From: Linum tenue
Taxonomy: Eukaryota > Streptophyta > Magnoliopsida > Malpighiales > Linaceae
DNA length: 64,000 nt
Direction of reading: 5' to 3'
Assembly (NCBI GenBank): GCA_946122785.1
Contig: CAMGYJ010000002.1
Coordinates: forward strand, 25,580,492-25,644,491
A model generated the notes under the pieces. It saw only the letters and a list, made by a program, of their open reading frames with translations, was not told where the DNA came from and did not search any database. The position numbers and the translations under genes were made by a program. This document shows positions 57,712 to 64,000 of this stretch, piece after piece. Position 1 is the first letter of the stretch, and each line of letters starts with the position of its first letter.

Positions 57712-57750
57712 ACTAGTGTTGGGCCCGGCCCGTTGGCCGGGTGTTTGATT
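57712..57750 (-). mobile_element. Helitron-like 3' end, third copy
   Basis: On the minus strand CCCGGCCAACGGGCCGGG (hairpin) is followed by CCCAACA and CTAG, then T. It shares the GGGCCCGGCC core and CTAG end with the pair at 45176-45275. The body would lie at higher coordinates. Confidence 0.6.
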
Positions 57751-60700
57751 ATTATGTATTTGTTGCTACTATTTAGAATGAGTGTAAAGATAAGCAAGTA
57801 ATTTTTTTTATAAAAATTCCAAAATAAGTATTTATCATATTTGTTGATAACGACACATGTTATAAATATAAAAGTGTTTGATTTTAAAGGGCACGTTGCG
57901 GATTGATAGTCACAACTGAAGAACCTACATTGCTAGTTCCAAATTTGGTATTATACGTCGTAATTTCCAATTCACTTATTAAGCACCAAAGATTATGGGC
58001 ATAAATCAAGTACTTCAATAAAATTGGAAACTAAATATCACTAAGATTTTATGATTCCACGGGGACTGAAAGAGACCGATTTTTGTAATCCCGCGCCAAG
58101 AGAAAATTTTGATATCATATTCAACAAAATTGTTGCAGTCCTTCCCACAAAAGGTTAAAGAGTCAGAATCCTCTCAGTTCCAAAGATTCATCTCCAAATT
58201 TATCCATGACATGCCTATTCAAAATTCAACTTGAACTATGAAGTAGTTAGTTTATAAAGCTAAAAAGAAAATACACATGTTCAGGCAATTAAATCAGAAT
58301 GGAGGATTTTGAAAATTAAACCTGAAAATGAAAATCCTATTTAGTAAAAAAATTTATGATCTAAAAAGTAAGGTGGTTTGATTACCACATTTTAAAATTT
58401 ATTCAGTATTTGAAAAGTTGTACCGTATTGAAGGTTGGATGAAAAAAAACCTATCGAAATCCAATCCGATAGACAATTGTAGTGTTATGAAATGGTTGAA
58501 CGACTGTTTGAACACGAAATATCTTATCCCTAAATTTTTGGTACAAACTTAGGTTTACAAAATTGATATATGTAATGAAAATATTGAGTCAATCTAAATC
58601 ACAAACAATTCTCAAATTAGCTCAAATTTTCTTTAAAAAAAAGAAGCTCAAATATGAAGCAATCACAATTGAATTGATGCTGAACAATCAGACTTCTCTA
58701 AACCACCAAACTTGATGTTTGATTTGTTCACCAATTACCTGAAATATGAAGCAAACCTAAATTGAATTGATATTGTTGCCCTACATTAAAACACACCAGT
58801 AGTTGGCAAATGAACATAAACCCATTCACATTAAAAGTATAATAGCTCAATACATCTGACACTGTACATTGAGACTGCTTTTACTATTCATACAGACTCA
58901 AATTTCCTGTTCACCGAGTTCTGATTGGTTGCTGGGTTGTGGTGGGCCCTCTGTATTCTCCAGCCGTCGTTTGGGTGCTCTCTTTCTTTCTTTTATTATT
59001 TGGAGAGAACTGGAGCACGCTCAGAGGAATATCGCGTTGGTCACAGGGATGCTTTGTGGGACCGATGATTTTTGGGTGTTGAGAGTTTGTTGATGGATGC
59101 TTGCGGAGCGAGGATTTCAGTCGCCGTTTCATCCCATCGATGGCTTTTGATGGGAGATGGTGAATCACCCTTTTGATTGACGCATGCTTTTCGTCTTGCA
59201 GAGAAAAGAGAGGGAGGAGGGTCAGTGAGACTATGAGTAGAGAATGGAAATATCAGTAGGGGGAAATCAAAGCTCTTATTCTCCACCACATATTCTACCT
59301 ACCTCAACTCTACTTCTCACACATCATGTTTCATTTTCCTCTTTACTCAACCTTTCCTCGCTCCCATCTGAATTGGATATCTTTGCAGAAAGCTCCAATT
59401 AATTTGTTTCTCTCACTTCTTCTCACCTTCAACATCGTCCGAGCGAGCTCCGGGATCAAAGAGAAATTGAAAATATTGGTGGAGCAATTGCGCTCATTCT
59501 CTAAAAAATCACCGACGTCGGAGCAAGAAGGGAGTGGTATTTGTGTTTTCCACGGTGGAAAACTAAACAGTGGATTCAAGTGGTCGTTGCAAGCAGAGGG
59601 AATGCGGAGAAGACCCAGAACTGCAAGATCTGTTGCACATGTTAGATTGTTGATCAGTATTGGACAATATCCACTACGGGGGGAGACGATATCCACAACA
59701 GAGGGGAACCAGAATTGCGAACAAGGACGTTATAAGGTGAGATTTTGATGGTTTTGCTCCATCTCTTTTCTGTGGTGTTTAGTTTTTTTCTAGCTTAGTT
59801 AGTAATTCTTTTTTATCTCTCTTCTGAAGAAATGCAGGCGACGAGTTCCCGACAGGGATTTTGTTGGCCGGGGGGTGGTTGTTGAGGTTCAGTTTGCGGC
59901 CAACAAAAGAAGAGTATTGCTTGGAATTAAAGGGCAATCAATCGAGAAACCCAAAACGAGCCGTAAGATCATCCAGAAATGGATTTCGGGTGAGATTTCC
60001 TGCTTTCTATCAACCATTACTGTTGAGTAGCTCTACATCTTACTTTGATTCTCTTCTGTTTCCTCTCTCAGCGGTGTTTATGAATCACTCTCCTCATTGT
60101 GCGTGCGTTCAATTGAGCCAGTTAGCTCGCCTTTGCCTGAGCAAAAGTAATTGGTTTTGTTCTGATTTCTTGCCAGAGCAGCATGCCTATGGGAAGGCAA
60201 ATGCGGCTCCAGCTCGGGTTGATCAAGCTTTGTATGTGAGCGGTTCTGTGTGGGTTTGGAAAAGTGCCAGATCCAAACTTTCTTATAAGCATGGTGCTTT
60301 TGGTTCAAGTGATTGTTCTTTCTACCTCTCGGATGGGTTTCTTCTCTTTCCTATAAATTTGTGTTTCCTCTATTTCTTCAATTGCGGGCATAATCGTTTG
60401 TTTTAATGCTACAGGTGTAGTAGAAACAACTATAATGGATGCAGAAACAGCAATAGTGGATACACATGTCAGTTTTGGAGCCGATTCGATACCTTTGTAT
60501 ATAATAATTGGTAGTCCAAATGCCAAGTTTTCTTCATTTGTTAAGGACTCTTGTCATATTCCTTCCCCTGATTTCTTTTATTTGACACTCTAAGATGAGT
60601 GGAACACTAGGTTGCTCTGGATTTGTAAGGTACAGAGAGGGCTAACAGAAGATGCGGATCAACAGAATGGGGTTTTGGTTTAGGTAGTTGTTCTTTATGC

Positions 60701-61750
60701 AAAATATTGTTTATCTCTCAATAGTCTGACATGGATTCGCTCTTTCCCTCTTTTCAGCTGATTGATTCGTTCGATTGGGACATGGGAGATACATTCAAGG
60801 ATTTCACAATTAGAGAATGAAGCGGCCAGGGTGATCATCGAATGTCGCCAAGAAGCCCAATTTCTTGCCATGAGATTCAGCGTTTCCTTTGTATAATGTC
60901 TCTCCTTCTCTTAATTTAATGGCAATCTCTCCTTTGTGAGTATCTCTCTCTATTTCAGTGGTCCTTTGTTTTGTTACAGGATTCCAAATTCATCCATGGT
61001 AGAGGAATCCTCCAATGCTGCAGTTGGGGCAAGGTGAATCAGCTCCCGACGGGAGAAGGAAAGAATATGTGGTTTTGGAAGGGTTTTGTTGTCATTTTCC
61101 ATTTGTAAGCGATCTTTTATGTGCTATGTCATAGTTGCTTTCATGAGTTTGTCTTGGCTTACTGAATCTCATATTTTCTTTGTTGTTACGATCTCAATTT
61201 GACTTCAACTCTGTGATTTTTGCAACTGTTTACTTTGACTACATCGAAAATGGTCGGGTGTTGGGAATAAGGAATATACATATCTGTGTAAGTTGGTGTA
61301 TGTCATAGTGCTGGATTTCTCATCCTGCCATCCATTATTTTTGTCTGGTCTTCAACCCCTTGCAGTTGCATTAGGTTGCATTCGGTCTAAGTATAATATT
61401 CTTCTGCAGTTGTTTGTGTGCTTTACCTTCCCTTTAGGTTGAGCAAAGTGTTCGTCTGTGAATTAGGAGATTAAGTTATTTGTTTGCCTGGTTGGCTTGG
61501 TGATAGTGTCTTTTTCCCCCTGAATCACAGAAGAAATCATATGGTCTTTTGTTGTACCCTTTCTTAGGACTAAAACATGTTTTTACTATATAGCTGGTGG
61601 TGGCTGCAGAATGATCAAGTCAACACCAACAAGCCTTCAAATAACTATTATAGACCATCATATTTTGTTTTCCCTTCCATCTAACTGGTGTTCTTGGCGT
61701 GGCAATTGGCAATGATGGAAAATCTGCATTTAAGAGACAAGTGGAAGACC
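57751..61750. other. Unrecognised 4-kb region with gene-like texture from 58.9 kb
   Basis: 57751-58860 is AT-rich and shows nothing. 58860-61100 has higher G+C, CT-rich stretches and several plausible plus-strand acceptors (GAAATGCAG near 59835, GCTACAG near 60412, GTTACAG near 60980), like the exons and introns of a gene, but no frame translates to a protein I know. It could be a non-coding transcript, a decayed gene, or gene pieces carried by the Helitron-like element ending at 57712. Confidence 0.35.
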
Positions 61751-61912
61751 AAAATATTTCCAATAAAGATTTTTTCCCCACTTTTGTGGGCAACTTTCTT
61801 CTTAAGTATCTGTGGTTGATTAATTATCTTCCAAAATATTTCCAATACTGATATTTTTCCCACTTTTGTGGGCAACTTTCTTCTAAAGTATCTGTAGTTG
61901 ATTAATTAGAAG
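61751..61912. repeat. Two ~82-bp tandem units
   Basis: Units start AAAATATTTCCAATA at 61751 and 61833 and share CCCACTTTTGTGGGCAACTT, itself a small hairpin (CCCACTTTTGTGGG). They differ at a handful of sites. Confidence 0.9.
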
Positions 61913-61975
61913 TTTGGAGATGGATTTGGCCTTTGAGGGAAGTCTCTAACATTTGTTGTTGGTCAGTTTACCTTA

Positions 61976-62444
61976 CCCCCTGTTTTTTTTACGGAGGAAA
62001 AGGGGGTGAAGGAAAGTGTTTGAAGGAAAATTAAATTCCCAATGCACTTTCCCTTGTTTCTGAAAGAAGAGGGGAAGGGAAAAGAAAAGAAAATTTACTG
62101 TACCATCAATCCCTCCAAATTGGAGGGAAAGAAGAGAGAAGAAGAAAAAGTTGGTTCTTTTTATTTTTCTTTTTTGTTATCTCTCTCCTGCATCATCTCT
62201 CTCCTCCACCATCTTCACAATTCACAACCCATCAAAATAATATAAAAATATAATCAAATTATTTAATTCTTACATACCCAATAAAATAATATATCCATTA
62301 CAATTTCCAATACACATTTTCCTTCCCACTTTCCTCCATAAAACATCATTTTCTTTCCAATTTCCTTAACCTCCTAATCATCTCTCCCCTCCTAATTCCC
62401 TTCCCCTCCCCTCCATTTTCCTCCCTTCCTTCGGAAACAGAGGG
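61976..62444. mobile_element. Tourist-like MITE with TTA duplication
   Basis: Ends CCCCCTGTTT...GGAGGAAAA and TTTTCCTCCC...AAACAGAGGG are inverted. TTA stands on both sides (61973-61975 and 62445-62447), the mark of PIF/Harbinger (Tourist) elements. The left half is A/G-rich and the right half C/T-rich, so the whole could fold into one hairpin. Confidence 0.82.
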
Positions 62445-62540
62445 TTAAAGTACTCTTTTGCTTGGTTGGTTTGGGAAGTTCTTGGTTAGGAAAGCTTCAA
62501 TATTTTTACTTATTTGTACCAAGTGTGTGCGCCATGCCTT

Positions 62541-62829
62541 CTATTCCTTTTTCCCAACGATCTGTTCGAATGAAAGAAAATTGTTAAAATTCACTTGCTT
62601 AACTTCAGTGGGGAGATGGAAGAAAAAGAAGATCCATTCCGGGGAGAGAGGGGGAATCGGAGAAGCTTGAATCAGTTGCCGAAAAGGAATAGCATCAGGG
62701 TCTGATTGTGCAGCGGAGAAATTGTTGGTTCCGGCAACGGAGACGCTATGCAGGGTATTGAAAGCGAGAACCGGATTGGGAAGAGATAGAGAAATCAAAG
62801 CTTCAGGCGAGTGGCGGTTTTGATTCATA
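62541..62829 (-). CDS. Possible exon of an unknown gene
   Basis: A minus-strand frame from MNQNRHSPEALISLSLPNP (62829) runs about 95 codons with fairly high G+C. The first ~60 residues are rich in Ser, Ala and Pro with few acidic residues, like an organelle-targeting leader. A weak donor (GTTAAG) follows HLPTE near 62605. No family recognised, and no matching second exon was found downstream. It may be a stray frame. Confidence 0.25.
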
Positions 62830-63062
62830 GAGAGAGGAACGAACACAGAAGGGATAATCAAGGAGGTTGAATTTACAAATCAATCCTTCCGAATGGTGCG
62901 GGTTGCGGAGGAAGTGCTGAGGTGGCAAAGTTCTTATATTGACATTGCCATATAGCCATATAGTAATGTGTAGACACGCTTTATGACACAAATAACAATT
63001 AACACAGTGCACTTTTTTTCTCCAACTAAAAAAGGAGAAAATATTGAAAAGCAAAGGAGTTT

Positions 63063-64000
63063 CTACTTGAAGTAGAGCTCAAGTAGCTTCTTCAATGTCT
63101 CAAACACACTAGTAAATGGATTAAACTCAACTGAAGAATTTAACCCCAGTTCAGGAAACTGATTTGTTAGAGCCTGCTGCATCCCTGGCATCCCCATCAT
63201 CGCCGACAGCTCCCCCATTGATTTCACTTCACAGTCCTGCGGGGTGTCCTTTATTTTGCTTGGATCATACCCGAATTCCCCCAGATACGTCTTGTACTTG
63301 TCGATGAACGCCGGCCCAGGGTCAGGCGTCCTCGAGTATATCTTGTGGATAGATCAGAACCCAACAACAACACAATCAGATTGGTCTACAATATGAGCTT
63401 CATTAGCCAAAGTTGGTTGTTTGGAGACTGGTTTTTTTACCTGAATAAAGCTCTTGTCTTTGGCACCAGAAACAAGAGCAAAGTTGTCATAATCAGTAGC
63501 GATGACATCATAAGGCTCCTTGGGGATGAATGGCAGTGTTGGGAAACGAAGGTAGCATTTCTCTCTGATCATCTCTCGCTTCTCCAAATCTGTCTCGTTC
63601 TTCTCCAAATCTTCCTCGGGGATGCACTGCACTCTCCCTCTTATCCCCGTGATGTACCCATCGGGGCCTCCATGGACACAGAATGTATCCACTTGGATGG
63701 CTGGTGCCTCCATATCAAACGTGTAAACCCCCTGTTGTCCATATGGTTATCATGAGTTGGAAAAAGAAAAGACCACAACTTGAAAATGGAACTATGCAGT
63801 GGAAGTTTTACCTGAGTGCAGTGGCAATCTTCCTGGCCTTGTCCAGCAAATCCACGCTTGAGGGAAGCTACCTCAAACCACCTCCCCGAATACCTAACGG
63901 GGTCGAAGTTTTTGGCACTCATACCCCTCATCTTAATCAGCATCCCATCTCCAGAAGAGGTCTCCTCAATTGGGAGAGTGATCTTGTCTCCTGCTGCAAG
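63063..64000 (-). CDS. LCNP: Chloroplastic lipocalin (CHL/LCNP type), 3' part, cut by window end
   Basis: Three exons are visible: 64000(+)-63812, 63731-63438 and 63341-63063, all in phase, with GT-AG introns and stop TAG at 63063-63065. The lipocalin fold starts with the signature FDPVRYSGRWFEVASLKRGF (the G-x-W motif). HCTQGVYTFDMEAPAIQVDT, EPYDVIATDYDNFALVSGAK (second lipocalin motif, TDY) and RTPDPGPAFIDKYKTYLGEF follow. Cys residues in EDCHCTQ, DTFCVH, VQCIPEE and REKCYLRF may pair. The C-terminal extension ends KKLLELYFK. The family acts in the thylakoid lumen, protecting lipids under stress and supporting sustained energy quenching. The transit peptide and first exons lie beyond the window. 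What is visible is intact. Confidence 0.94.

Noticed and set aside
57537..57797. Minus-strand frame of 86 codons
   Set aside because: It crosses the ends of two transposons and a Helitron-like end, so it is not a unit; only about 35 codons could be host sequence, and they match nothing I know.

Overview
This is nuclear DNA from a flowering plant, most likely a eudicot; no species can be read from it. The genes have several exons with GT-AG introns, the gaps between them are AT-rich, and every clear single-copy gene belongs to a plant family. About two thirds of the window is transposable elements. All exon structures below were read by eye from splice signals and recalled family similarity; nothing was aligned by program.

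Layout of genes: (1) 305-3618 (+) is the 3' end of an organellar DNA polymerase I (POLI-type) gene that looks like a pseudogene: a frameshift, a changed motif-B glycine and a LINE in its last intron. (2) 4413-10458 (-) is a six-exon TORTIFOLIA1/SPIRAL2 microtubule-associated protein gene. Its first intron holds a second, diverged but open HEAT-repeat first exon (8131-8802) in the same splice phase. (3) 35004-35504 (+) is a small basic protein with a 5'UTR intron that I cannot assign a function. (4) 41748-43094 (+) is LTD/GDC1, a chloroplast LHCP-import factor with an ankyrin-like C-terminus. (5) 43714-44767 (-) is SRP19. (6) 63063-64000 (-) is the 3' part of a chloroplastic lipocalin gene cut by the window edge.

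Layout of mobile DNA: 10974-16572 holds a MITE, an LTR remnant split by a 2.3-kb solo LTR, and decayed LINE and TIR pieces. 17167-33566 is a three-level nest in which each level has its own target-site duplication (TSD): a Mutator-like element with ~200-bp inverted ends, split by a Copia element (18440-32775, minus), itself split by a Ty3/Gypsy element of Tat type (23127-32235, plus) that carries a spliced antisense gene. 36338-41380 holds a hAT element, a MITE, a second hAT family and a second long-TIR Mutator-like element. 45180-50618 holds Helitron-like ends, a rearranged Copia fragment inside an inverted-repeat unit, another MITE and a second copy of the hAT family. 50773-57597 is a second three-level nest: hAT, then hAT, then a structurally complete LINE with a 15-bp TSD. 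57.7-62.4 kb is mostly unrecognised, with a third Helitron-like end, a tandem duplication and a Tourist-like MITE.

The host genes have unrelated house-keeping or plastid roles (cytoskeleton, ER targeting, thylakoid targeting, lipocalin) and do not form a pathway. The most interesting items are the duplicated TOR1 first exon, the two nests whose TSDs all resolve, the antisense gene of the Tat element, and the Helitron-like 3' ends.
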